A DNA stretch of 42,187 bases from Lactobacillus corticis (GCF_018327645.1 NZ_BMAY01000015.1:1-42187); one strand, 5' to 3'. Shown: positions 24,465 through 33,266, counted from the stretch's first letter. Notes: generated from the letters alone by a model not told the origin. Program-made: numbers and translations.

Positions 24465-25228
24465 TTTAAATCCTCCCAAAGCGCCCGATTTTGTCTGACA
24501 GTAGCTAACAATTGGGATACAAACTCACTAGCCGGATGATCAACCACCTGCTTAGGTGACGCGAATTGCTCAATTTGTCCATGATTAACAACCATCACAC
24601 GATCACCCAAATACAGTGCTTCATTAATATCATGAGTGACAAAAAAGAAGGTTTTGTCAGGCATTTTTTCATGTAGGGCTTTGATATCTTTTTGCAAGCT
24701 TTGTCTCGTTATCGCGTCTAAAGCCGAAAACGGCTCATCTAACAGCAAAATAGGTGGATTAGTGGCCAAGGCTCTGGCAACCCCAACCCTTTGCTGCTGC
24801 CCGCCTGATAACTGGTTAGGCATTTGCTCGCGATAGACGGCGGGATCGAGCCCCACTTCGGTCAAAAGTTCGTTGACGGTCTGGTCAATTCTTTTTTGGT
24901 CCCACTTTAATAGTTTGGGAGTCACACTTATATTTTGAGCAATTGTCATGTGAGGGAAGAGCCCAATCGATTGAATCACGTACCCAATATGACGACGCAG
25001 CTTCACTAAATCACAATTAGCCAGATTGTTGCCTTCGACGCTGATTCTGCCACCATCAGCTGTTTCTAAACCATTAATCATTTTTAAAGTGGTCGTTTTG
25101 CCTGATCCTGAGGTTCCAAGAACAGTAATAAATTCACCTTGCTTGACAGAAAAATTAAGATCCTGAAGAATCGTTCTTTTTCCAAAACTTTTCGTAACGT
25201 GTTCAAAACAAATGATGTCATTAACCAT
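24461..25228 (-). CDS. Opu-type ABC transporter ATP-binding protein (no CBS domains)
   Basis: The 255-residue ATPase has Walker A GTSGSGKTTT, signature [11 protein letters not shown], Walker B ILLLDEPFSALD and the switch HD in FFVTHDINEAL, a QAT-family (quaternary amine) pattern. OpuCA-type ATPases of Bacillus carry two C-terminal CBS domains that sense ionic strength; here the protein ends soon after the ABC fold, so that sensor is missing. It starts inside the upstream permease gene (8-base overlap) with an AAAGGT site. Confidence 0.92.
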   Translation of the reverse strand: MVNDIICFEHVTKSFGKRTILQDLNFSVKQGEFITVLGTSGSGKTTTLKMINGLETADGGRISVEGNNLANCDLVKLRRHIGYVIQSIGLFPHMTIAQNISVTPKLLKWDQKRIDQTVNELLTEVGLDPAVYREQMPNQLSGGQQQRVGVARALATNPPILLLDEPFSALDAITRQSLQKDIKALHEKMPDKTFFFVTHDINEALYLGDRVMVVNHGQIEQFASPKQVVDHPASEFVSQLLATVRQNRALWEDLK

Positions 25229-25853
25229 TTTGCTTGACCTTTCTAATCAATAAGTCAAAACCGACCATGATAACAAATGAAATAAGGGCCACACTAAAAC
25301 CACCCACAATAACATAATCCATGCGATACAAACTGAGCCCGGTAAAAATTAACGTTCCTAATCCTCCTGCCCCGATATAAGCAGCTAAAGTCGCACTAGC
25401 AAATATTTCGATCAGCGCCAATTTCACACCGTTTAGCCAGTAAGGAAGGGCCAAGGGAACTATTACTTGTTTAAACAATTGCCATTCGTTCATCCCTAAG
25501 GAAAGGCCCACTTCTTTGATCGAATTGGGAATTTCATTAATTCCGACAATCGTATTAGTAACAATTGGAGCTAATCCTAAAAACACCAGGGCCAAGATTG
25601 CCGGCAACATCCCCGTTCCAATGATTGGAATTAAAATAAAAATCACAGCTAAACTAGGAACAATTCGCAAGAGTTGACTGAAAGTTTGGCAGATTTTCGC
25701 TAAATAGGCATTTTTAGAACCTAAATACCCAAGAGGCAGGCCAATCAGAATTGCTGCTGTCAAAGAAATGAAGCATAATTCCAAATGTTGACCTAGATAA
25801 AGGCAGTATTCTCCTGCAGAGTTTTCAAAATATTTGATGATTTGTTCAAGCAT
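25221..25853 (-). CDS. Opu-type ABC transporter permease, first subunit
   Basis: The 210-residue protein has about six membrane helices and the EAA loop IKEVGLSLGMNEWQLFKQVIVPLALP, then AYIGAGGLGTLIFTGLSLYR, both typical of the permease halves of glycine betaine/carnitine/choline systems. It starts two bases after the binding-protein stop with an AAGGA site within that gene. Sequence differs from the second permease, so the channel is a heterodimer. Confidence 0.92.
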   Translation of the reverse strand: MLEQIIKYFENSAGEYCLYLGQHLELCFISLTAAILIGLPLGYLGSKNAYLAKICQTFSQLLRIVPSLAVIFILIPIIGTGMLPAILALVFLGLAPIVTNTIVGINEIPNSIKEVGLSLGMNEWQLFKQVIVPLALPYWLNGVKLALIEIFASATLAAYIGAGGLGTLIFTGLSLYRMDYVIVGGFSVALISFVIMVGFDLLIRKVKQNG

Positions 25854-25855
25854 AT

Positions 25856-26776
25856 TTATTTCCTTACATTTTCTCTAACCCAATCTTGGGCTACCGTTTG
25901 ATAATCTTGTCCGTCAACATCAACTTTTTTATTTAGCTTTCGCAGAACTTCAGTGGTCAATTTCTGATCGATCTGGTTTAAGATTTTCGCTATTTTTGGA
26001 TTTTTATTAAGAATACTGCTATTTGCCAAAGGAACTAAATTATATGCCGGCCAAAAATGCTTTTCATCCTTTAATACAAGGTAATCCTTGCTAACCAGTT
26101 GCCCTTCCGTAGTAGAAACTGGTGCTGCATCCCCTTCATTATTAGCCATAATTTGATATTTTAAGCCAGCATCATAAATCCGCGAACTTTTAAACCTAAA
26201 CTTCCCGTAGACGGTCGCTAATCCAGGCAGACCATCAGACCGTTTGTTAAATTCGCCTTGGGTGATAAAGCGCACCTTGTCAGCCTTTTTCTGCAAATCG
26301 CCCAGCGTGTAAATTCCGTATTTCTTAGCCAAGGAAGTCTTGATAACTATTCCTTGAGAATCATTCGCTGGAGCTGCCTTTAAAACGGTTAATCCAACTT
26401 TCCTCATACCTTTTTTAGCAATTGCAGCTATTTCTTGTGAACTTTTTCCAGATAAATCAGCTTTTAAATAATTCATTGCAATTGTTCCGGTATACTCAGG
26501 ATAAAGATCAACCTGCCCGGTTTTGATTGCCTGATAGATAACCGAGCTGGAAATATTAGGTTTAGTTTTAATTTTGTACCCTTCCCGTGCTAAAGCCACT
26601 GCCCAAATTTGCATCACAATTTTGCTTTCAGTGAAATCTTTTGAGCCGATTGTAATTTGAATATTATTATCACTAGCTTGTTTGGCTGACTTTTGATTTG
26701 ACCAATGAGTAACAGCAATTGCTATTATTAGGCCAATTATCAATCCGAAAAGGGACCATTTTTTCTTGACTGTCAT
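25856..26776 (-). CDS. Opu-type substrate-binding protein (osmoprotectant uptake)
   Basis: The 306-residue protein has an N-terminal hydrophobic segment (about 7-25) and an OpuAC/ProX type 2 binding domain: ITIGSKDFTESKIVMQIW, GQVDLYPEYTGTIAMNYL and the late LVPLANSSILNKNPKI. Relatives bind glycine betaine, carnitine or choline; aromatic ligand residues cannot be assigned safely by eye, so the substrate is open. The first gene of the operon encodes the binding protein. There is no cysteine after the hydrophobic segment, so it is not a lipoprotein and probably stays anchored by the helix. AGAGGAAA precedes the ATG. Confidence 0.9.
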   Translation of the reverse strand: MTVKKKWSLFGLIIGLIIAIAVTHWSNQKSAKQASDNNIQITIGSKDFTESKIVMQIWAVALAREGYKIKTKPNISSSVIYQAIKTGQVDLYPEYTGTIAMNYLKADLSGKSSQEIAAIAKKGMRKVGLTVLKAAPANDSQGIVIKTSLAKKYGIYTLGDLQKKADKVRFITQGEFNKRSDGLPGLATVYGKFRFKSSRIYDAGLKYQIMANNEGDAAPVSTTEGQLVSKDYLVLKDEKHFWPAYNLVPLANSSILNKNPKIAKILNQIDQKLTTEVLRKLNKKVDVDGQDYQTVAQDWVRENVRK

Positions 26777-26819
26777 CGTTTCCTCTTGTATTTAGTATTT
26801 TTACAACTGATATATTTAA

Positions 26820-26882
26820 AATATAAAGCTAAGAGATGCGTAAGTCAATAGATTTGCTTAATTTATTTGTAATTTGTATAAT
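26820..26882. promoter_or_regulatory. Divergent promoters between the opu operon and the Rrf2 gene
   Basis: Minus strand: -35 TTGACT (26848-26843), 17 bases, -10 TATATT (26825-26820) for opu. Plus strand: -35 TTGCTT (26854-26859), 17 bases, -10 TATAAT (26877-26882) for the Rrf2 gene. The two -35 boxes are only 5 bases apart, so one bound regulator could control both directions. Confidence 0.75.
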
Positions 26883-26913
26883 AACAACAAAAGCTTATGA
26901 GGAGGGCTTATTT

Positions 26914-27366
26914 ATGAAAATATCTACACGCTTTAGTGATTCAATACACCTATTATCGTTTATTGTCGTGTATAAAGGAAAAATTCCCCTTACAAGTAAC
27001 ACCATTGCTGGCAGCATTCAGACTTCTCCCGTCATGGTTCGGCAACTTATGAGTGACCTGCGTAAGGCGCAGCTTCTAAAGACCACCCATGGCACGCCCA
27101 ACCCCCAGTTAGCTAGACCAGCTGAAAAGATTTCTCTTTTGGATATTTATCTAGCAGTTGAAAAAGACAAGCCACTCTTTGAAATTGACCATTCAACAAA
27201 TCCCGACTGTATTGTGGGTGGAAATATCCAACCGACCTTGGAGCAGTTTTACCAGCAAGCCGAAATTGCAGCTAAGGCAAAGTTAGCCCAGATTAAGCTA
27301 GCTGATGTCATTGATACCATCATTGTTCGACAAACGGAAAAAGAAGCAAAAAAATCTAAGGGATAA
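26914..27366 (+). CDS. Rrf2-family transcriptional regulator
   Basis: I choose ATG 26914 (MKISTRFSDSIHLL) with GAGGAGGG upstream, giving 150 residues; the longer frame from 26836 begins in the promoter. The winged helix is typical of Rrf2: RFSDSIHLLSFIVVY, then TSNTIAGSIQTSPVMVRQLMSDL and the wing around KTTHGTPN. Iron-sulfur Rrf2 proteins (IscR, NsrR) carry three cysteines after this; only one Cys (PDCIVGG) is present, so it resembles the YwnA/CymR-like non-cluster type. It is transcribed away from the opu operon, which it probably regulates together with itself. Confidence 0.88.
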   Translation: MKISTRFSDSIHLLSFIVVYKGKIPLTSNTIAGSIQTSPVMVRQLMSDLRKAQLLKTTHGTPNPQLARPAEKISLLDIYLAVEKDKPLFEIDHSTNPDCIVGGNIQPTLEQFYQQAEIAAKAKLAQIKLADVIDTIIVRQTEKEAKKSKG

Positions 27367-27368
27367 AT

Positions 27369-27395
27369 AAAAGGACGCCTCAACGGTGTCCTTTT
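27369..27395. terminator. Bidirectional terminator between Rrf2 gene and DUF2207 gene
   Basis: AAAAGGACGCC-TCAAC-GGTGTCCTTTT makes an 11-pair stem (one G-T) with A and T flanks on both sides, between two converging genes. Confidence 0.88.
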
Positions 27396-27409
27396 TGATT
27401 TATCAACTT

Positions 27410-29209
27410 TTAAAATGCTCCTCCGCCGCTTCCGCCGCCAAAGCCGCCGCTGCTTCCCCCGCTGAAGCCACCAGAAGAACCGTTAATGCTTGAGCTGTGG
27501 CTGGTAGTTTGCTGGACCGCATCAGCGAAAAAGTTATCAAATGTTTCGGCAAAATTATCTTTCATACTGTCTAACAGCACAAAATAATAATAGTTAGGAA
27601 GCAGATAGTTTATTTCTTCTTGTGAGAAATTTGCTTGCAAGGTTTTTACTACTTTAGGTGCCAAGCCAAAAGCAACTGCATATGGCATTACCTCTTCCCA
27701 AAGAATTTGGTCTTCTAAAACTTTGCGGTCAAATTGGCCGATGTCGTGCAGCATTGAATAATATCCGCGAACTTGGTTCATCATGCTGACGCCAGCTTTG
27801 GTATAAGGAGAATAATTGAATTTAACAAAGAGCCAGATCCCTAGTGAGATTAACGTTCCCACAATAATCCAATTAAAGCTAGCGCCAAAAAATTGATTAG
27901 CAATTCCCAAACAAAAAACTCCTGCTACTAACGAAATTGTCAAGCGGCTAATAGAAGGAAGGTCATTACGATAATGCAGCTCCTGAGCCTTTTGGTATTC
28001 CGCTTCCTGCCAGGCTTCGTATTTTTGCGCAATCAATTTAGCTTTCGGGCGGTTTAGCTTTAAAGAACTTGAATTAAACTGCTTGCCGTCACCTAAACTA
28101 AATAATTCCGCAAGCAGCGTTTCCTGTTGGTTCTCTAATAGGTCTGGGTTTAGGAGCGTCAACTGAAAATTATTCTTTTCGGCTCGATCAATTTTTATTT
28201 GCTTTTTGGCAGCCAATTCGAGCAAGTGCCCGCTAAAAGCCCGTCCATCGGGTTGCTGATCAAAACACAGAATTTGACTAACAGCTGCTGAGTAAGATGG
28301 AGTATCAAAAACGTGCGGTGCTTTCTTAGGCCGATAAGGCACCAGTCGATTAGGTTTGTGCTTGAGAAATTTACCTAATTGAACAGCCATGATAACAAAG
28401 GCCAAGGTAATCAGAACAAATTGCCAAATCGTCTTTCTGATTTGGTTGCGTTTCCGTTCAGCATTCGCTTTAGCAGCTAGGCTTGCTTCCTGCTCCCTAA
28501 TCTGTTTTAGCCGCTTTTTGCTTGAACGAAAGGTATTCTCTGCCGTAATCGTTGGCGCAAAGACAATATGCGTTTCGATAAAAGTATTGGCTGGATTTTT
28601 ATCTAAGCTCAAAATGACTTTGCCTTGCTTTTTATCGACCTTGTTATACCCATCTAAGTTTCCGTGAGCCCACGCCTGCAGACTTGCAATCTTGGTGGCT
28701 GGCAGCGCGATTTCAATCCTAACGTTGTTTAACTCTTCGTCCCAGCCAGCGCCAATTATCTTCCAGTTTATTTCAGCCGTATCCTGATAGTTTTTTACCA
28801 CCTTATCCAGTTGATAGCGATAAACGACCGTGAATTCCCCATCGTCTACCGGATGAAAAACTTTAAATTGGTAAGAGTGCTGTTTTTTAAAAAGCTGATA
28901 AGTATTAGCTTGACCACTATCGCTTAACTTGATTGGTTGCCGATGCCCGCCCTGGATGATAGTCACTTTAGCTTTGCTGAGTTTCTGGTTAGTATCCGTT
29001 CGCAAAGCTTGGGTATAATACACGCCATTGGTGTGATCATCAAAGTCATATTTTATTTGGCGCTCGACTTGGGCTGACCCATTTTTCTGAACCTTAACTT
29101 TCACATGGTATGAAGTTATTTCGTAGTCCGCCGCTGCTACTTTGCGAGGCATTAGCCAAACTAGCAGAAAAATAAAAGCGACAATTAGCGTCCTTCTTGG
29201 TAATTTCAT
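27410..29209 (-). CDS. DUF2207-type membrane protein with glycine-rich C-terminus
   Basis: The 599-residue protein has a signal peptide (about 1-27, cut near KVAAADYEI), an extracellular DUF2207-type beta domain (about 28-220, with YDFDDHTNGVYYTQ), a charged helix (about 232-262), one membrane helix (about 265-283), a cytoplasmic winged-helix-like part and two further helices near 425-470. It ends in a Ser/Gly-rich run (GGFSGGSSGGFGGG). Proteins of this kind are common in Lactobacillales and have no assigned role. AGGAGG precedes the start. The gene stands alone. Confidence 0.82.
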   Translation of the reverse strand: MKLPRRTLIVAFIFLLVWLMPRKVAAADYEITSYHVKVKVQKNGSAQVERQIKYDFDDHTNGVYYTQALRTDTNQKLSKAKVTIIQGGHRQPIKLSDSGQANTYQLFKKQHSYQFKVFHPVDDGEFTVVYRYQLDKVVKNYQDTAEINWKIIGAGWDEELNNVRIEIALPATKIASLQAWAHGNLDGYNKVDKKQGKVILSLDKNPANTFIETHIVFAPTITAENTFRSSKKRLKQIREQEASLAAKANAERKRNQIRKTIWQFVLITLAFVIMAVQLGKFLKHKPNRLVPYRPKKAPHVFDTPSYSAAVSQILCFDQQPDGRAFSGHLLELAAKKQIKIDRAEKNNFQLTLLNPDLLENQQETLLAELFSLGDGKQFNSSSLKLNRPKAKLIAQKYEAWQEAEYQKAQELHYRNDLPSISRLTISLVAGVFCLGIANQFFGASFNWIIVGTLISLGIWLFVKFNYSPYTKAGVSMMNQVRGYYSMLHDIGQFDRKVLEDQILWEEVMPYAVAFGLAPKVVKTLQANFSQEEINYLLPNYYYFVLLDSMKDNFAETFDNFFADAVQQTTSHSSSINGSSGGFSGGSSGGFGGGSGGGAF

Positions 29210-29393
29210 TCTGTCCTCCTGTTGCTCATAATAAAATTATCCTTCAGCGACCTACCAACTGTCTAGAAAAAAACTCGAATTAAATATTGTCTGTTATATT
29301 TCCTATTTTCAAGCGGAATCGATAGCTTTTTCAAAAAAGCCTGTTAAAATAATGAATGAGAAAGACAAGTGATAAGAGAGGTTTTGTTGGCAT

Positions 29394-29972
29394 ATGTATA
29401 GTCAATGGGTTTTACCCCTATCAGCTGCAGTCCTGCTGGCCCTAATTTATGCGGTCAAGCATTCTCGGCTTTTTAACCTGTTTGACCACGAACTTCACCA
29501 TTTGCTAGTACGTCGACACGATGGGTTTGGTTGGCAAATTATCGCCTTTATCTGTGACCCTAAGCTAGTGGTTGTGTGGACAGTGTTGTTGGCTAGTTAT
29601 TACATTAAGAATGATCAATTCATGACCGGTTTTTGGATTTTGGGCACGTTAGGCATAACGGATGCCATTGGAATTGTCATGAAAAAATCAATTAGACGTA
29701 AGCGTCCCAATGAACATTTAACCCTTGATGCTGGTTATAGTTTTCCTAGTGGCCATGTATTGAGTTCAACGATTTTAATGCTCATTTTGCTGCAGCTCTT
29801 TGGCGCAAAATTTGGTTGGGTTTTTGGTGGAGCAATTATTGCGATCTGGTTAATGGTGATCATTTCTCGTTTAAGCCTGAAGGCGCATTACCCATCTGAT
29901 GTTATAGGAGCGGCAAGTTTGGCCATCTTTTGCTTCAGCCTTTCAAATCAAGTATTGCTAGTAATTCACTAA
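29394..29972 (+). CDS. PAP2-family phosphatase
   Basis: The 192-residue membrane protein carries the three PAP2 phosphatase motifs: KKSIRRKRP (K-x6-RP), YSFPSGH (PSGH) and SRLSLKAHYPSD (SR-x5-H-x3-D), with the catalytic His residues in the second and third. About five to six helices are seen. Family members dephosphorylate undecaprenyl pyrophosphate, phosphatidylglycerophosphate or similar lipids, so a role in cell-wall lipid carrier recycling is plausible. Divergent from the DUF2207 gene. Confidence 0.9.
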   Translation: MYSQWVLPLSAAVLLALIYAVKHSRLFNLFDHELHHLLVRRHDGFGWQIIAFICDPKLVVVWTVLLASYYIKNDQFMTGFWILGTLGITDAIGIVMKKSIRRKRPNEHLTLDAGYSFPSGHVLSSTILMLILLQLFGAKFGWVFGGAIIAIWLMVIISRLSLKAHYPSDVIGAASLAIFCFSLSNQVLLVIH

Positions 29973-30006
29973 AAAGAAGCTTTGGAAATTCCAAAGCTTC
30001 TTTTTT
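29971..30006. terminator. Bidirectional terminator between PAP2 and degV genes
   Basis: AAAAAGAAGCTTTGG-AAATT-CCAAAGCTTCTTTTT, a long perfect stem with A and T flanks, lies between converging genes and overlaps the PAP2 stop. Confidence 0.9.
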
Positions 30007-30017
30007 GCTAATCATTT

Positions 30018-30860
30018 TTAATTTGCGGCTTCACGAAAGCCAACCATCAGACCGCCCTCTTCAGCATAAAAAGAACATAATTGCCTCATCGGACGAATAG
30101 CGATTTTTGCCAAAGGGTATTTTTCAAGAATTAGATCGCGCAATTTTTCAGCATCAGCTTGATTATTGCAATGGTCAATAATGACTTCCCCGCCTTGATA
30201 ATTTAACTGCTGCATTTGTTTAGCAAGTTCCTTAATGGCCCGCTTCATGCCCCTGGTTTTGGCCAAGAGTTCAAATTTTCCTTCTAAGCTTGCAGTACCA
30301 ATGACAGCAATTTTTAAAACTCCTGCTAATTTAGCAACTGCTCCGGGCACTCGGCCATTTAATGATAGGTTGCGCAGAGACTGCAGCACAAAAAGCAGAT
30401 GAGTTTCTTGGCGCATCTCAGCAATTTTTTGATCTAAATCGGCCCAACGGGTTTCGCCTTTTAGCAATTGTTGAATGCCATGTAAAATAATGCTTTGTTC
30501 TGGCCCCGCGGAACGCGAATCAACTACAATGACGCTGCTTCCCGGATTTTTTTCTTCATAAATTTGTTTAGCTTGAAATGCCGAAGAATAGGAACCAGAC
30601 AAGGCGCTAGTCAGAGCAATTATAATTGCTTTTTGCGACCCTTCAAGGGCATTTAACCAGTCCTGAATGCTTGGGCAGCTGCTCTTTCCGGCAACTTTTG
30701 ACCGCTGCATCGTTTCTAAAAAGTCAGCGACAGTCGTTTGACCATCGTCAACAAAGGTTTCTTGCCCAAAACTTACTGTTAATGGAACTACTTTGATATT
30801 TGCTGCTTCATGATCATTTTCATTTGAAGCAGTATCTAAAATCAATCGAATTTCGCTCAT
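30018..30860 (-). CDS. DegV-family fatty acid-binding protein
   Basis: The 280-residue DegV protein has the usual parts: ILDTASN at the start, KVVPLTVSFGQETFVDDG, GKSSCPSIQDW, ALTSALSGSYSSAFQA (lipid head-group contact) and VVDSRSAGPEQS. DegV/FakB proteins hold a fatty acid for phosphorylation by FakA kinase or act as lipid chaperones. Most genomes have several paralogues; which lipid this one prefers is unknown. GAGGAT lies six bases before the ATG. Confidence 0.92.
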   Translation of the reverse strand: MSEIRLILDTASNENDHEAANIKVVPLTVSFGQETFVDDGQTTVADFLETMQRSKVAGKSSCPSIQDWLNALEGSQKAIIIALTSALSGSYSSAFQAKQIYEEKNPGSSVIVVDSRSAGPEQSIILHGIQQLLKGETRWADLDQKIAEMRQETHLLFVLQSLRNLSLNGRVPGAVAKLAGVLKIAVIGTASLEGKFELLAKTRGMKRAIKELAKQMQQLNYQGGEVIIDHCNNQADAEKLRDLILEKYPLAKIAIRPMRQLCSFYAEEGGLMVGFREAAN

Positions 30861-30942
30861 ATTTTATCCTCATAAAAGTCTATACCTGATATTATATAGT
30901 AAAGCTTTTTTCAACTTCAATTAACTTTACCAATTTTTAGTA

Positions 30943-30990
30943 TGTAAAGCGTTTTCATGTGTTTACACATTCACAAAGTTAGGCTAAAAT
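30943..30990 (+). promoter_or_regulatory. Enolase promoter with cre-like and palindromic sites
   Basis: -35 TTTACA (30962-30967), 17-base spacer, -10 TAAAAT (30985-30990). Just upstream is TGTAAAGCGTTTTCA (30943-30957), one base longer than a standard cre, and overlapping the -35 is the inverted repeat ATGTGT-TT-ACACAT (30957-30970). The expected leader is about 80 bases. CcpA or a glycolytic regulator could act here. Confidence 0.65.
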
Positions 30991-31077
30991 TTGAGGTGTA
31001 ATTAGAGAGCAAATGCTCTTCGTGGTGATCAATTATTGCATGTTGTTGGTCGCCATAATTTTTGAGGAGGTTTTTTG

Positions 31078-32364
31078 ATGTTAAAACCAGTTATTGAAAA
31101 CGTTCATGCTAGAGAAATCTTTGACTCACGTGGTAACCCAACTGTTGAAGCAGAAGTTACCCTTTCAAACGGCTTAGTTGCCAAGGCAGAAGTTCCATCA
31201 GGTGCTTCTACTGGTGAAAACGAAGCTGTTGAATTACGTGATGGTGGTTCACGTCTTGGTGGCAAGGGCGTTTCAAAGGCTGTTAACAACGTTAACACTG
31301 AAATTAACGACGCTTTGAAGGGTATGTCACCATTCAACCAAGCATTGATCGACCAAACTATGATCGACTTAGACGGTACTCCTAACAAGGGTCGTTTAGG
31401 TGCTAACGCTATCTTGGGTGTATCTATGGCTGTTGCTGACGTTGCTGCTAAGGCAACCCACCAACCTCTTTACAGATACCTTGGCGGTATTGACCTTGAA
31501 GTGCCACAAACTTTCCACAACGTTATCAACGGTGGTGAACACGCTGACAACGGTATCGACATTCAAGAATTCATGATCACCCCAGTTAAGAAGACTTCAT
31601 TCCGTGATGGCTTCGAAAAGATTGTTAACACTTACCACACTTTGAAGAAGGTTCTTGAAGACATGGGTTACGAAACTGGCCTTGGCGATGAAGGTGGTTT
31701 CGCTCCTAACATGAAGAACTCAGAAGAAGCTTTGAAGGCTTTGCACGAAGCTATTATCAAGGCTGGTTACAAGCCAGGTGAAGATATTGCTATTGCTTGT
31801 GACTGTGCTGCTTCATACTTCTACAACAAGGAAGACGGCAAGTACCACCTTGAAGGTAAGGTCTTGACTGATGACGAATTGGCAGACTACTACGACAAGC
31901 TTTTGAGCGAATTCCCAGAATTAATTTCTATGGAAGACCCATACGACGAAAACGACATCGATGGTATGGTTAAGTTCACTCAAAGCCACAAGGACCGTCT
32001 CCAAATCGTTCTTGACGACTTCATTTGTACTAACCCTGCCCTTTTGAGAAAGGCTATCAAGGAAGGTGCCGGTAACGCTTCATTGATCAAGTTGAACCAA
32101 ATCGGTACTGTTACTGAAACCCTTGAAACTATCCGGATTTCACGTAAGAACGGCTACAACACTATGATTTCTCACCGTTCAGGTGAAACTGGTGACACCT
32201 TCATCGCTGACTTGGCAATTGCCATCAACGGTGGCCAACTTAAGACTGGTGCCCCAGCTCGTTCAGAACGTGTTGAAAAGTACAACCGTATGCTTGAAAT
32301 CGAAGAAGAACTTGGTAAGGGCGAACGTTTGGCATTCTTCCCAGACGACGTTGACCACGACTAA
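31078..32364 (+). CDS. eno: Enolase (phosphopyruvate hydratase)
   Basis: The start is ATG 31078, six bases after GAGGAGG; the in-frame TTG just before it is not needed. The 428-residue enzyme converts 2-phosphoglycerate to phosphoenolpyruvate. Motifs: AREIFDSRGNPTVE, PSGASTGENEA, GDEGGFAPN with the acid/base Glu, metal ligands in SMEDPYDEND and LDDFICTNP, LIKLNQIGTVTET with the catalytic Lys, and SHRSGETGD. Codon use is sharply biased (GGT, AAC, AAG, GAC/GAA, CCA), unlike the neighbouring genes, which fits very high expression. In lactobacilli enolase also appears at the surface and binds plasminogen. Confidence 0.98.
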   Translation: MLKPVIENVHAREIFDSRGNPTVEAEVTLSNGLVAKAEVPSGASTGENEAVELRDGGSRLGGKGVSKAVNNVNTEINDALKGMSPFNQALIDQTMIDLDGTPNKGRLGANAILGVSMAVADVAAKATHQPLYRYLGGIDLEVPQTFHNVINGGEHADNGIDIQEFMITPVKKTSFRDGFEKIVNTYHTLKKVLEDMGYETGLGDEGGFAPNMKNSEEALKALHEAIIKAGYKPGEDIAIACDCAASYFYNKEDGKYHLEGKVLTDDELADYYDKLLSEFPELISMEDPYDENDIDGMVKFTQSHKDRLQIVLDDFICTNPALLRKAIKEGAGNASLIKLNQIGTVTETLETIRISRKNGYNTMISHRSGETGDTFIADLAIAINGGQLKTGAPARSERVEKYNRMLEIEEELGKGERLAFFPDDVDHD

Positions 32365-32380
32365 TTTCTTTAACTGATTT

Positions 32381-32413
32381 AAAAAGAGAGTTTGCAATGC
32401 AAACTCTCTTTTT
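32381..32413. terminator. Bidirectional terminator after enolase
   Basis: AAAAAGAGAGTTTGC-AAT-GCAAACTCTCTTTTT is a 15-pair perfect stem with T and A flanks, between eno (+) and the LysR gene (-). Confidence 0.92.
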
Positions 32414-32414
32414 T

Positions 32415-33260
32415 TTACATTAATTTTATCAGTCTTTGAATTAACGGTTTAGCCTTGTGCTTGAGCCAGATCAACTCCAAATGAGTCTCCCAACTTTGAT
32501 GGTTGATTTTTACCCAATAATTGGGTGCATATAATTCAGCAATGGTTTGAGGAACTAAAGCAGTCCCCATACCCATTTTGGCCCACTGAATCGCTGTTCT
32601 TGAATCATCACACTTTACCGCATAAAAGACCTTGAGCCCGGCATGGGCAAAACTACTTTCAAAAATATTTTCAAAGCGCCGATAAATTATCAAATTTTCC
32701 TTGGCAATAGTTTTTAATCTGAGACTTTTATTGCGTAAAAGCTGCTGATTCGTAGTCACAGCTACCATGGGTTCGGTAGTTAAAGTTTTTGATTCAAATC
32801 CCGTATGATCAAAAGGCGTTCGCACGAGTCCCAAGTCTAGGGTCTGGTCATTTAACTTTTCTATTATGCCGAAAGTATTGCTTTCAAATATGTCAAAATT
32901 AATGTCAGGATAAAAATTTACAAATTCACGAAGTGCCGGCGTTGGCAAGCATGCCCCTGAGCTTGATGCCGTTCCGATTCGAATGGTTCCTAACTCCCCT
33001 TTGGCGGTTTTGGAAACTTGACTTTGAGCAGTATCTGCTAATGTTAAAATACGTTCTGCATAAGAGGCTAATTCCCGACCCGCATCAGTCAATTCAATCC
33101 CATGGGCGTTGCGAATGAATAGTTTGGCTTGTAATTCCTCTTCCAGCTGCTTTAACTGGTAACTCATTGGTGGCTGCGCGACATGCAATTTTTGGGCTGC
33201 CCGAGTTATTTGCTTTTCCCGCGCCACCGTCATGAAATACTCCAGCTGCTTCAAGTTCAT
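32415..33260 (-). CDS. LysR-family transcriptional regulator
   Basis: The start is ATG 33260 (MNLKQLEYFM); AAGGGGAT lies 7 bases upstream, while the frame's first ATG (33266) would have the site too close. The 281-residue protein has the LysR winged helix (AREKQITRAAQKLHVAQPPMSYQLKQLEEEL) and the periplasmic-binding-like effector domain from about residue 90 (GTIRIGTASSSGACLP). It is divergent from the P-type ATPase gene, so it is the likely regulator of that pump; the effector is unknown. Confidence 0.92.
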   Translation of the reverse strand: MNLKQLEYFMTVAREKQITRAAQKLHVAQPPMSYQLKQLEEELQAKLFIRNAHGIELTDAGRELASYAERILTLADTAQSQVSKTAKGELGTIRIGTASSSGACLPTPALREFVNFYPDINFDIFESNTFGIIEKLNDQTLDLGLVRTPFDHTGFESKTLTTEPMVAVTTNQQLLRNKSLRLKTIAKENLIIYRRFENIFESSFAHAGLKVFYAVKCDDSRTAIQWAKMGMGTALVPQTIAELYAPNYWVKINHQSWETHLELIWLKHKAKPLIQRLIKLM

Positions 33261-33266
33261 AAACAT

